Origin: Bacteroidales bacterium
Lineage (GTDB): Bacteria > Bacteroidota > Bacteroidia > Bacteroidales > UBA932
NCBI GenBank assembly: GCA_017454905.1
Contig: JAFTCB010000016.1
Location: 1 to 35,263, forward strand
DNA length: 35,263 nt
Reading direction: 5' to 3'
The notes beneath the pieces were generated by a model, which was not told the origin of the DNA, ran no database searches, and worked only from the letters and a program-made list of their open reading frames with translations. Of this stretch, positions 6,770-14,473 are shown in pieces. Within the stretch, counting starts at the first letter, position 1. Each line of letters opens with the position of its first letter. A program made the translations under genes and the position numbers.

Positions 6770-8974
6770 TTAAATACGCAGACGCAACTCCTCGAGGCGC
6801 TTCAGGTTGGTCTCGGTCTCCGAACGGATCTGCCGGACGAAGCTGTTCTCTTCCAGCGGTCCGATCGCGGCGGTCATCTCCTCGGCATTGCGGTAGGTGG
6901 CCTGACGGAAAGGATTCTCGTAATCTTTCTTCCGGGTCTGGTAGACCTGGTCGCAGATGTAACGCTGGATACGCTCTTCCTCGCGGATGACCTGACTCCA
7001 GGCCGCGGCGTCCAAATGGTCGAGCCCCATCAAATCGCACAGCGAGAGATAGGCATGACGCAATTTGTCGACGGGATAGCGCCTCCAGATGTCATTGTAC
7101 CGCTTGTGGATGTCCTTCCAGGACGCCAGTTTCCCGCTCCGGATATCGGCGCGGAGACGGTCGAACTCGGTCTCCGTCATCAGCTGGCCTCCCAGGTTGA
7201 TCCACTCGCGCTGACGGCGGCTCTTGAGAAATGCAGACAGGGAGGTGAAAGTCTCTCCGGGATTGGCTTCCAGGTATTCCATCGCGTTGGTCATGGCATA
7301 ATGCACGAGCATATCGCCATACGCGTGATACGCACGCCAGGGCCTGCGGATGAGGACTTTCCTTGAACTCTTCTCCATGCCTTCGCCGAAAATCTCAAGG
7401 GCGTCAACGGTCTTGGAGTCTCCGTCGAGCAATTCGCGGCCCTTAGCCCGCAGCTGCTCTTCTTTGAGGTTGTCGAAGGGAATATTCTCGTTCCGGTACC
7501 ACGCCTTGGCCGTCCAGAGTTCCAGCAGCGCGCGGGCCTGGATGACCTCCTCCATGCTGTCGGGGGCGAAGGTATCGAATTCGATGTTCTGGGTCTTGGT
7601 GATCCGCTTGTCGCGGGTCTTGTATTTCCAATTGTTGCGCGCCAGCGCATACATGTTGTGGCTCCACCAGAAGGCCGGAGCGACTTCCAGCCGGTCCTCT
7701 TTGGCATTGTTGCTCAGCAGCGAGAACGGGAGGGGGATGTTCAGTTCGGCCGGATAGTCGGCTTTGGCGAGCAGGGTGTAGCTGGCGAATTTGCTGGAAT
7801 GCTTGATGCTCGAGCACAGGCCCGGCCAGAAACCACGGCCCGCCACGACCTCGTTGTCGTTGGTGCGGCTGTTGTGGTTGGAACCGATGGTGGCGCCGGC
7901 CGCCATGTTACTCTGTCCCTTGACGCACGCGGCGATCAGGAAGGAGTTGTTGTGGTGCTGCTCGTGCGCCGGGAAGATGAGGTTGTGGAGCACCTCGCAG
8001 CAGGAAATGGTGCTGTTGTCCCCGAGGACGGAGTTGATCAGGCGCGCGCCGAACTTGAGGGCGCTGTTGTTGCCGATGACGAAGCGGATGGCCGTGCAGG
8101 AATAGAAGACACGGCTGCCGTATCCCATGATGCCGTTGACCATGATGACGTTTTCGCCGATCTGGGACGGCTCCTTCTCGGAGGAATTGATGGTGATGTT
8201 CTTGAGCTTGCTGGCGCCTTTGATGTAGCAGGCGGGGCCGATCTTGGCATCCTTCAGGATGGAGGAATTCTTGATCACGCAGCCCTCGCCGACCGTCCCG
8301 TAATAGCCGCGGTGGCTGTCCACCGAAGCCTGGGTCATCTCCCGGAGCCGCTCCTGGAGCGGGGCGTCGTCGATGTATTTGGCCCACATATAAGCGTCGG
8401 CCGTGGTCATCCCGTCGAAAGGATACACCGCCCGGCACCCGGTCTCGTTCATCACTTCGATCGTCACGCGGACGCTCTCCGGCTCGCCGTCCTTGACGAT
8501 GCCGTTGCCGAACTTGGAGTGGTCCGTGGTGCACATTTCCTCGATGTTGAACAGCATGCAGCGGTCGCCGATGATGTAGTGGCTGAGGTAGTGCACGTCG
8601 TGGATGGCGCAATCGTCTCCGATGTCGCAGGAGTGGATCGAGGAGTTGGTGATGCCGATGGGCAGGCGCAGGTCATGGAACTGGAGGCCGTTCTCGCTGA
8701 CGCGCCCGATGCGCACGGTACCGTAGAACTTGTTGTTCTTGAGCATCTGGGGACGGAACTCGTCGGTGACGAAGATGGTGTCCCAGCTGGAAGCCGTGTT
8801 GTCATTCTTGACCAGGCGCTCGATCTCGTCGCTGGTGAGGTGCCGCCAACCGCCGCGCGGCTTGCGGACCTGGCGGTTGCGAAGATAATATTTATCCTTC
8901 CCTTCGGGAAGATACACCGGGTCGATCCAACCGTTGATGAGCTTTTCAGGAGGCAGAACGGTAACTTTTTCCAT
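6770..8974 (-). CDS. DUF4954 family left-handed beta-helix protein
   Basis: A 734-residue protein that matches the DUF4954 family as I recall it, with an extra C-terminal helical region (about 540-734). Residues about 100-420 carry many imperfect hexapeptide turns (for example SSIHSCDIGDDCAIHD, VGEGCVIKNSSILKDAKIG and IGENVIMVNG) typical of the left-handed beta-helix of acyl- and nucleotidyl-transferase-like proteins. Family function is undescribed. There is no signal peptide, so it is probably cytoplasmic. It is the first gene of an operon with a SIS isomerase-like gene and lplA and has the best promoter of the area. A sugar-modifying or sugar-sensing role is inference from fold and neighbours only. 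Confidence 0.8.
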   Translation of the reverse strand: MEKVTVLPPEKLINGWIDPVYLPEGKDKYYLRNRQVRKPRGGWRHLTSDEIERLVKNDNTASSWDTIFVTDEFRPQMLKNNKFYGTVRIGRVSENGLQFHDLRLPIGITNSSIHSCDIGDDCAIHDVHYLSHYIIGDRCMLFNIEEMCTTDHSKFGNGIVKDGEPESVRVTIEVMNETGCRAVYPFDGMTTADAYMWAKYIDDAPLQERLREMTQASVDSHRGYYGTVGEGCVIKNSSILKDAKIGPACYIKGASKLKNITINSSEKEPSQIGENVIMVNGIMGYGSRVFYSCTAIRFVIGNNSALKFGARLINSVLGDNSTISCCEVLHNLIFPAHEQHHNNSFLIAACVKGQSNMAAGATIGSNHNSRTNDNEVVAGRGFWPGLCSSIKHSSKFASYTLLAKADYPAELNIPLPFSLLSNNAKEDRLEVAPAFWWSHNMYALARNNWKYKTRDKRITKTQNIEFDTFAPDSMEEVIQARALLELWTAKAWYRNENIPFDNLKEEQLRAKGRELLDGDSKTVDALEIFGEGMEKSSRKVLIRRPWRAYHAYGDMLVHYAMTNAMEYLEANPGETFTSLSAFLKSRRQREWINLGGQLMTETEFDRLRADIRSGKLASWKDIHKRYNDIWRRYPVDKLRHAYLSLCDLMGLDHLDAAAWSQVIREEERIQRYICDQVYQTRKKDYENPFRQATYRNAEEMTAAIGPLEENSFVRQIRSETETNLKRLEELRLRI

Positions 8975-9000
8975 ATGCGGGGAGATTTCGTTTAATCCTT

Positions 9001-9031
9001 CAAATTTACGGATTCCCGCTTTTTTCTCAAA
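9001..9031 (-). promoter_or_regulatory. Promoter of the DUF4954 operon
   Basis: On the minus strand TTTG (9028-9031) and TAAATTTG (9001-9008) are separated by 19 bp, a full match to the Bacteroidetes housekeeping promoter. The -7 box lies 26 nt before the ATG at 8974. Confidence 0.75.
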
Positions 9032-9059
9032 TAGTTACCCCGCAAAAAATGAAAAAAAA

Positions 9060-9644
9060 CTACTGCTCCCGTCCGCCGCAAAGCGCCTGCACCTGCGGGA
9101 CCAGGTAGCGTTTCAGTTCCGGAAAGACCGGAAGGTGCCGCCCGGGATAGTCCACCCGGCGTCCCGGATAGTGCCTGGAGAACTCGGGGCCGCAATGCAC
9201 CATCTCGTCGGCATCCGCGAACATCCCGGTCGTCAGGGCGATCTCCTCCGGACCGAGGTCATCGAATTCGACGCGCTCCAGCGCCTCGTAGCCGGCACAG
9301 ATCTCCTCCGTCACGAAGAAACTCTCCGCGCCGTCCCGGCGGGGGGAAAGGTACTTCACCTCCCCGATCATCGTGCGGAGCAGCCGGGAGACATGGAAAT
9401 CCGGATTAACCAGGATCTTGCGGCGGCCGCGCAGCTTCTGGGCCCAGAAGCCGCCGAGCGAGAGCCCGACCACCAGGTCGGGGTCGCACTCGGCGCACAC
9501 GCGCTCGAGGAGCGCGAGCGCGGCCGCCGGCTCGATCGGCACGTCCGGGGCAATCACCTCGCAGGGCTTCAGCAGGATCCGCAGCGAATCCGCCATCTTG
9601 TAGGCGCCCGACGACGCCAGACCGTGGATGAACAGCACTTTCAT
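9060..9644 (-). CDS. YqiA-like alpha/beta-hydrolase (esterase)
   Basis: A 194-residue alpha/beta-hydrolase of the YqiA/YcfP (UPF0227) type. It opens with MKVLFIHGLASSG (oxyanion-hole HG motif), has the nucleophile elbow GLSLGG (catalytic Ser), a late acidic residue in TGMFADADEMV and a final histidine in PGRHLPVF, completing Ser-Asp-His. E. coli YqiA hydrolyses short acyl esters; the natural substrate is not known. No signal peptide. The ATG at 9644 is chosen over an upstream start at 9701 because it is the family N-terminus and a -7 box lies just upstream. The gene stands alone between the cyclophilin terminator and the DUF4954 promoter. Confidence 0.82.
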   Translation of the reverse strand: MKVLFIHGLASSGAYKMADSLRILLKPCEVIAPDVPIEPAAALALLERVCAECDPDLVVGLSLGGFWAQKLRGRRKILVNPDFHVSRLLRTMIGEVKYLSPRRDGAESFFVTEEICAGYEALERVEFDDLGPEEIALTTGMFADADEMVHCGPEFSRHYPGRRVDYPGRHLPVFPELKRYLVPQVQALCGGREQ

Positions 9645-9649
9645 GAACG

Positions 9650-9657
9650 CAAAGATA
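9650..9657 (-). promoter_or_regulatory. -7 box of the YqiA-like gene
   Basis: TATCTTTG on the minus strand, exact consensus, ending only 5 nt before the ATG at 9644. The mRNA is probably leaderless. No -33 TTTG at normal spacing; the cyclophilin terminator hairpin occupies that place. Confidence 0.6.
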
Positions 9658-9665
9658 CAAAATAA

Positions 9666-9696
9666 TGGTGGTCTCGCCATCCCGGCGAGACCACCA
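9666..9696 (-). terminator. Hairpin downstream of the cyclophilin gene
   Basis: Perfect 13-bp arms (9666-9678 and 9684-9696) with a 5-nt loop, followed on the minus strand by ATTATTTTG. It ends the flippase-cyclophilin transcript and abuts the promoter of the next gene. Between it and the cyclophilin stop lies an AT-rich stretch with a tiny plus-strand reading frame at 9723-9752. Confidence 0.6.
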
Positions 9697-9773
9697 CGCA
9701 ATTCTAACCTAAAATTAAACCTATGAAAAAACTATTCGGTTTAATTCAGTAGCAAGTTCTGTGCCAGCGGGGC

Positions 9774-10454
9774 TTATTCCGCCAGTTTAATCGTCACGAT
9801 TTTCACATCCTGCACCGGGCAGTCGCGGTTGTCCACCTGCACGGATGCGATCTTGTCGATCACGTCCAGGCCCTCGATGGTCTCGCCGAACACGGTGTAG
9901 TCGCCGTCCAGCTGGGAGCAGGCGCGCTCGTCCTGCACCAGATAGAACTGGGAACCGGAAGACTCCTTGTAGGGGTTGACGGCGTCGCCGCGGCGGGCGG
10001 CGGCCAGCGCACCCTTCTTGTGGGTGTACTCCGGCACGAACTCAGCCGGGACCGTATAGTCCGGACCGCCCGTACCGAAACGGGACTTATTGGCGGCATC
10101 CTTGGTCAGCGGGTCACCGCCCTGGATCATGAAGCCGTTGATGACACGGTGGAAGAGCATCCCGTCATAGTATTTCTCCAGGGCGAGTTTCTCGAAATTC
10201 TCACGGTGTTTCGGGGTCTTGGCGTAGAGCTTGACCTTAATGACACCCATCGAAGTGATGATGTCGAAGACCGGTTCTTCCGGCAGTTTGGCGATTTTGT
10301 CCATGGTTCTTTGCGTTTGTTCCGCTGCGGCAACAGAGTCGGCGGCGGCCTTTGTCGCCTGCTCGGCGGCTTTCTTCGCGGCATTGTTGCCGCATCCGGC
10401 CAGGAGCGCCGCGGCGCCGAGGCAGCAGAGGGAGATTGTCAGGAAATGTTTCAT
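9774..10454 (-). CDS. Lipoprotein peptidyl-prolyl isomerase, cyclophilin type
   Basis: A 226-residue cyclophilin that catalyses cis-trans isomerisation of Xaa-Pro bonds. A signal peptide ends in the lipobox LLAGC (Cys21), followed by a charged Ala/Lys/Glu-rich linker (to about residue 60), so it is a membrane-anchored envelope enzyme. The cyclophilin core shows FHRVINGFMIQGGDP with the catalytic Arg and the FMIQGG motif, GALAAARRGD in place of the usual GxLsMAn, SGSQFYLVQD and TVFGETIEGLDVIDKIA. Its ATG overlaps the TGA of the flippase gene in the four bases ATGA, so translation of the two is coupled. Confidence 0.92.
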   Translation of the reverse strand: MKHFLTISLCCLGAAALLAGCGNNAAKKAAEQATKAAADSVAAAEQTQRTMDKIAKLPEEPVFDIITSMGVIKVKLYAKTPKHRENFEKLALEKYYDGMLFHRVINGFMIQGGDPLTKDAANKSRFGTGGPDYTVPAEFVPEYTHKKGALAAARRGDAVNPYKESSGSQFYLVQDERACSQLDGDYTVFGETIEGLDVIDKIASVQVDNRDCPVQDVKIVTIKLAE

Positions 10455-11902
10455 ATTGCTTTTGATGATTTGATTTCGCGCCAGGCGATCAGGGCGTACA
10501 CGCCGAGCAGCACCGTCCCGGCCGCCAGCTGCACCCAGACGGGCAGCGTATGCAGCCAGAAGGCATGCAGGGCAAACATGGCCCCTGCGATCAGGACGAA
10601 CTTGCCGATCGCAGGCAGGTCATAGGGGATGGGGTAACGCTTCTGCCCGAGGAACCAGCTGAGCAGCATCGACACGCCGTAGCCTGCAAATCCGCCCCAG
10701 GCGCAGGCCCAGTAGCCGATCTTCGGCACGAACAGCACGTTCACCCCCACCATCACCGCCACGCCAATGGCGCTGATGATGGCGCCCCACCAGTTCTGGT
10801 CCGTGAGTTTGTACCAGAAGGAAAGGTTGAAATACACGCCCATGAAGATCTCCGCCATCATCACGACCGGGATGACCCCGATGCCCTCGCGGTAACCCGC
10901 ACCCACGAAACGCTGCAGCACGGGCATGTAGAAGACCACCGCCAGGAAGGCCAGCAGGGTGAAGATGATGAAGTATTTGGTCCCGTCCGCCAGCGTGGCG
11001 GGGGAATTGTGGTCCTTGTTGTCCGCGAAGACGATGGGCTCGTAGGCATAGCGGAAGGCCTGCGTCAGCAGGGACATGATCATCGCGATCTTCACGCAGG
11101 CACCGTAGATGCCCAGCTGCACCATCCCCTCCTCGCCCGGCATCAGCTTCGGCAGGAGGATCTTGTCGGCCACCTGGTTGAGCACGCCCACGAGGCTCAA
11201 CAGCAGCAACGGCCAGGAATAGCCGAGCATCTGCCGCGCCAGGGCCTTGTCGAAGCCGTAGGCGATCCCGCGGATCTCCGGGATGAAAAGCAGCGAGACC
11301 AGCGTCGTACAGATCAGGTTTGCCACGAAGATCAAGCCCACCCCGTAGCTGAACTGCTCGTAGAGGCCCCGCAGCGCGGGAATGTCCGCCATCACCAGGA
11401 AGATGAACAGGTTGAGCAGGATACTCGGAATGATGAAGGCGAATTTCAGCGCGACGAAGCGCAGCGGCCGGCGCTGCTGCCGCAAGCGGCTGAACATGAT
11501 GGCCTGGAAGGCATCCTGTGCCGTGATCAGCGCAAAGATGGCGACGTACTCCGGATGGGCCTCATAGCCCATCGAACGGGAGATCGGATGCAGGAACAGG
11601 AAGACCACGGCCAGGAAACCGAGCCCCACGCCGCCCACCATCCGCAGGGCGTTGCTGTAGACCATCTTGTCATCCAGCATCGTCTTGCTGCCGAAGCGGA
11701 ACAGGGTCGTCTCCATCCCGAAGGTCAGCAGCGCCAGGAACAGCGCCGTATAGGCGTACAGGTTCGTCACGATCCCGTAGCCGCCGCTCTCCGCCGCAAT
11801 CTTGTAGGTATAGAGCGGCACCAGCAGGTAGTTCAGGAACCTGCCCACGATACTGACCAGCCCGTACAGGGCGGTATCCTTCGCCAGACTCTTCAGATTC
11901 AT
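10451..11902 (-). CDS. Polysaccharide/lipid flippase (MATE/MOP superfamily)
   Basis: A 483-residue integral membrane protein with about 14 predicted helices, of the Wzx/MurJ-like oligosaccharidyl-lipid flippase class. The N-terminus KDTALYGLVSIVGRFLNYLLVPLY is typical of these exporters, with conserved Gly/Arg in the first helix and repeated TFGMETTLFRF and Gly-Tyr-Gly features. The family moves lipid-linked sugars across the inner membrane. No glycosyltransferases lie next to it, so the cargo is unknown. The ATG at 11902 is preferred; the upstream in-frame stretch to 11932 translates a REP-like palindrome. It overlaps the cyclophilin gene by 4 bp. Confidence 0.85.
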   Translation of the reverse strand: MNLKSLAKDTALYGLVSIVGRFLNYLLVPLYTYKIAAESGGYGIVTNLYAYTALFLALLTFGMETTLFRFGSKTMLDDKMVYSNALRMVGGVGLGFLAVVFLFLHPISRSMGYEAHPEYVAIFALITAQDAFQAIMFSRLRQQRRPLRFVALKFAFIIPSILLNLFIFLVMADIPALRGLYEQFSYGVGLIFVANLICTTLVSLLFIPEIRGIAYGFDKALARQMLGYSWPLLLLSLVGVLNQVADKILLPKLMPGEEGMVQLGIYGACVKIAMIMSLLTQAFRYAYEPIVFADNKDHNSPATLADGTKYFIIFTLLAFLAVVFYMPVLQRFVGAGYREGIGVIPVVMMAEIFMGVYFNLSFWYKLTDQNWWGAIISAIGVAVMVGVNVLFVPKIGYWACAWGGFAGYGVSMLLSWFLGQKRYPIPYDLPAIGKFVLIAGAMFALHAFWLHTLPVWVQLAAGTVLLGVYALIAWREIKSSKAI

Positions 11903-11908
11903 ACTTTT

Positions 11909-11933
11909 GTCATGTCCGGCTTGACCGGGCATC
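11909..11933. repeat. REP-like palindrome in the flippase leader
   Basis: On the minus strand a CCGG-TCAAG-CCGG core with flanks ending in ATGAC, the same element as at 3325, 14440 and 23021. It is in the 5' untranslated region, 7 nt before the flippase ATG. Confidence 0.55.
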
Positions 11934-11942
11934 TCTAAAATA

Positions 11943-11950
11943 CAAAGATA
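11943..11950 (-). promoter_or_regulatory. -7 box of the flippase-cyclophilin operon
   Basis: TATCTTTG on the minus strand, exact consensus, about 40 nt before the ATG at 11902. It overlaps the U-tract of the terminator immediately upstream. Confidence 0.55.
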
Positions 11951-11952
11951 AC

Positions 11953-11974
11953 AAAAAAACCGGCCGAAGCCGGT
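11953..11974 (-). terminator. Intrinsic terminator of the small lipoprotein gene
   Basis: Stem ACCGGC/GCCGGT (11959-11964 and 11969-11974) with loop CGAA on the plus strand, followed on the minus strand by seven T residues (11953-11959). A textbook rho-independent terminator 28 bp after the stop of the gene at 12003. Confidence 0.8.
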
Positions 11975-12002
11975 ATTTTCGTTATCGAGGAGCAGAGACT
12001 GG

Positions 12003-12350
12003 TTACGGGTACTTCACCTCAGTCTCCCGGCCTTGTTGTACTTGAGCCGCCCGCCACGAGCTTTCTGAGGCATAAAAGAAAAGATAATAATCCCCCGCAT
12101 TTAGCGTAAAGGAGACCGTAGTTTGTCCAGCCCGGAATGTATGTTCCTCGATTCTGGCTCTGTACGGTATCTGACTCGGATTCTCACTTACATAAGGATA
12201 AACCCAAACGCTGATCTCTTGACTTGGGACATTATTAAGTTGGACGGTAAGGGTCCCCGTGCCATCCGGCAGCTTCGAACAACTGCAAAGCAAAAGCCCG
12301 GCGACAACACACAATACCATCCAACTCCTTTTTCTAATCATTTCTTTCAT
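12003..12350 (-). CDS. Small hypothetical lipoprotein
   Basis: A 115-residue predicted lipoprotein. The signal peptide ends in the lipobox LLLCSC (Cys24 when started at 12350; an ATG at 12341 is also possible). The mature domain of about 90 residues has alternating strands (GTLTVQLNNV, ISVWVYPYV, TTVSFTLNAGDYYLFFYA) and looks like a small Ig-like or carboxypeptidase-regulatory-like sandwich. I recognise no named family. It has its own promoter about 113 nt upstream and its own terminator, so it is monocistronic. Base composition is visibly more AT-rich than the neighbours. Confidence 0.7.
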   Translation of the reverse strand: MKEMIRKRSWMVLCVVAGLLLCSCSKLPDGTGTLTVQLNNVPSQEISVWVYPYVSENPSQIPYRARIEEHTFRAGQTTVSFTLNAGDYYLFFYASESSWRAAQVQQGRETEVKYP

Positions 12351-12462
12351 TTGTATGATATTTATTTACTCTTTTCTTTAATTCCGCGTCTGGCAACTGG
12401 CCTCTTCCGCCAACCAGGTAATCCTGTAATTTGAATGTTTTTTAAAATGTTTAATTGTTTGA

Positions 12463-12470
12463 CAAAGATA
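12463..12470 (-). promoter_or_regulatory. -7 box upstream of the small lipoprotein gene
   Basis: TATCTTTG on the minus strand, exact consensus. It leaves an untranslated leader of about 110 nt before the ATG at 12350, with no ATG inside it. The surrounding spacer 12351-12617 is AT-rich and shows no other gene. Confidence 0.5.
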
Positions 12471-12617
12471 CGGTCAGCGTTCCGAGTGACATCTGACGCA
12501 AGGGCTATCTACCTGCTCCCTAAAAATGGTTGGCTATCAATTAGTTATTTTTGTTCTTTTTATTTCAGAGGAAAAGAAAATCTTACGAATGGTTCTCGGC
12601 GGATCTTTCCGGCCACG

Positions 12618-14288
12618 CTAGCGGAACCATTCCAGATAGCGGGACTTCCTCGGTGAGGATGATTTTGAGATTTCCGACTTTATCCGGTGTTTGCGTGCAT
12701 AGAGTGCATCAATATCAACTCCCATCAGCACACTGATAGTCTGCATGTCCAATCCGGCAAATACATAGCCTACCAAGTAATAGGCTGGCTGACGCATCTT
12801 CGGATAATCTGCCCGGAAGTCGGACATGATGTTATCCAAATGCTTGTTTAATAATTGCTCGAACACCTCGTGGTCCCCGCCCCTGCCGGTAAAGTCCCAA
12901 ATGATCCGGTCCAGGCGGCGCAGAACAATCCGGTCTGAAGCATGGTTCTTGTCCAATAGTCCCTCCTCATAGTCCGCACAGATTTTGCCAAGTGTACTGA
13001 AATAATCGTGAAAAAGACGATTCAGTTGTTGCTTCAGCACCGTCTGCCCCTCTCCCGCATTGGCCAACTGGCGGTTGACAGCCTCTATCGTCTGCTGGAG
13101 CCGGGCATTGTCCCTTTGTTGCCGTCGGATTCTCTGCCGGGAGAAGGCGATAAGCATACCAACAACAAGACAAAAGAGAAGAATGACACCCCAAAGAATT
13201 TGTGTCCGCCGGCGGGTTTCGTGTTGTGACACAAGGGCGTGATATTCAAAAAACTCTTTTTGAGCCGCCAACGTTGAATGGTTAAGTTTAATTCTTACCA
13301 ACGAATCTTGATAGGCAACGACCGCTTGATAATCATCCAGGGCCTCTTTGTAGTGATTCGCGTCAGCCTCAACAAGACTTTCCCAGAATAATACTCTTTT
13401 GTCTTCCGGGAATATGTCTTCAAGTTGCCGGAAAAGCGATCTCGCCCTATCTCCTCCTCTATTTCTAGACAGACAGAAAGCATATGCGGCCCAATGATTG
13501 GCAGAGGGCAGCATCCCGGCTTTGGCAAGAGATTCCTGAAACAAATCAATGGCATTCTCAGCATTGGAAGAACTTCCCCGCACTAATGCCAAGGCATAAT
13601 CAGCACGGATTTGCGCTTCATATTCTTCCAAACCTCCCGGAAAAGATAATAGTTGAATATAAATAGGAAATGCCTTTTCCCACATCTGCTGATCTACGAG
13701 AGTGAGCGCTTTCTTATACAACGTCTTCTTGGCCAACACCGAATCCGGCACCTGCAGGAAAGCCTCATACGCCCGGTCCAGATAGGGGAACGATTCGCTC
13801 TCCTGGTAGGTCGCAGCGTAAGTATCAGCGATTGCCTGGTTGACGAAACCGATGTATTTATTATCTGTCGCTCGATCCGTGAGCGCCAGTGCTTCCGTGT
13901 AAGTTACGATCGCCTCTTGATACTCTCCGGCATTATATTGGAGCCGCCCAAGGTAATACAGCGTCTTAAGCTTCTCGTCAGGAGTTCCACGGCGTTCGTA
14001 ATACGACACGGCCGGAGCGAGGATGCTGTCGGTCTGGAGGTCGATATAGCACTTGTCCAGCGCCATCGAATGGAGCAATGCCATTCTGGCGCGAAGGGGA
14101 CGACCGCAGACGGCCGTGCTGTCCAGCGCCCGGAGCACCATCAGGGCGCTGTCCGGACGCTCGTTGATGTAGGTCTCCACATCATCAAGTGCCGCTACGG
14201 TGCGGCTGCGCAGCCCGGACCCGCAGGATACGAGCAGCATAGCCAGGCACAATGATAAACCGACTCTCCAGAAAGATATCCTCTCCAT
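12618..14288 (-). CDS. TPR lipoprotein-like membrane protein with C-terminal HTH-like region
   Basis: A 556-residue protein. An N-terminal signal ends in LLVSC (lipobox-like). Residues about 30-350 are helical repeats of TPR type (for example LKTLYYLGRLQYNAGEYQEAI and a following KYIGFVNQAIADTY). One strong transmembrane helix (TQILWGVILLFCLVVGMLIA, about 366-385) is followed by a basic coiled coil and a C-terminal cytoplasmic region ending in an HTH-like segment (DMQTISVLMGVDIDALYARK). This TPR-TM-HTH design occurs in Bacteroidetes regulators of unknown target. Having both a possible lipid anchor and a TM helix is unusual. The ATG at 14288 is chosen for the signal peptide; the upstream in-frame sequence to 14408 is palindromic spacer. 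Base composition is more AT-rich than most of the window. Confidence 0.75.
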   Translation of the reverse strand: MERISFWRVGLSLCLAMLLVSCGSGLRSRTVAALDDVETYINERPDSALMVLRALDSTAVCGRPLRARMALLHSMALDKCYIDLQTDSILAPAVSYYERRGTPDEKLKTLYYLGRLQYNAGEYQEAIVTYTEALALTDRATDNKYIGFVNQAIADTYAATYQESESFPYLDRAYEAFLQVPDSVLAKKTLYKKALTLVDQQMWEKAFPIYIQLLSFPGGLEEYEAQIRADYALALVRGSSSNAENAIDLFQESLAKAGMLPSANHWAAYAFCLSRNRGGDRARSLFRQLEDIFPEDKRVLFWESLVEADANHYKEALDDYQAVVAYQDSLVRIKLNHSTLAAQKEFFEYHALVSQHETRRRTQILWGVILLFCLVVGMLIAFSRQRIRRQQRDNARLQQTIEAVNRQLANAGEGQTVLKQQLNRLFHDYFSTLGKICADYEEGLLDKNHASDRIVLRRLDRIIWDFTGRGGDHEVFEQLLNKHLDNIMSDFRADYPKMRQPAYYLVGYVFAGLDMQTISVLMGVDIDALYARKHRIKSEISKSSSPRKSRYLEWFR

Positions 14289-14296
14289 AGCGGATA

Positions 14297-14304
14297 CAAA
14301 GATA
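14297..14304 (-). promoter_or_regulatory. -7 box of the TPR gene
   Basis: TATCTTTG on the minus strand, exact consensus, 8 nt before the ATG at 14288; probably leaderless or near-leaderless. No -33 TTTG. Confidence 0.6.
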
Positions 14305-14340
14305 AAACAGTTTTTTATTTCAGGAGTAAATCCAGCGGAC

Positions 14341-14429
14341 TGCGCCCCGCGTCCAATCCGTGGGCCCGCAGGGAGCGGAAATGGGGGTAAAATGCGCCCC
14401 GCATCCATCCATTTGGGACGCGGGGCGCA
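14341..14429. repeat. Compound repeat: two direct and one inverted copy of a GC-rich 14-mer
   Basis: TGCGCCCCGCGTCC lies at 14341-14354, a one-mismatch direct copy at 14393-14406, and its exact reverse complement at 14416-14429. Copy three can pair with either of the other two, so two mutually exclusive hairpins are possible. The block lies downstream of tsf on the minus strand. Confidence 0.6.
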
Positions 14430-14439
14430 CTTGGGGTAA

Positions 14440-14471
14440 GATTCGCCGGTCGGAGCCGGCGAATGACGGGG
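14440..14471. repeat. REP-like palindrome downstream of tsf
   Basis: ATTCGCCGG (14441-14449) and CCGGCGAAT (14456-14464) form a perfect 9-bp stem with a 6-nt loop, followed by GACGGGG. It is a member of the palindrome family also seen at 3325, 11909 and 23021 and directly follows the tsf stop codon, so it may protect or end the tsf transcript. Confidence 0.6.
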
Positions 14472-14473
14472 AA

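Noticed and set aside
7658-8995. 445-codon plus-strand frame opposite DUF4954
   Set aside because: Val/Asp/Gly-rich antisense frame; the DUF4954 strand carries hexapeptide repeats and a proper promoter.
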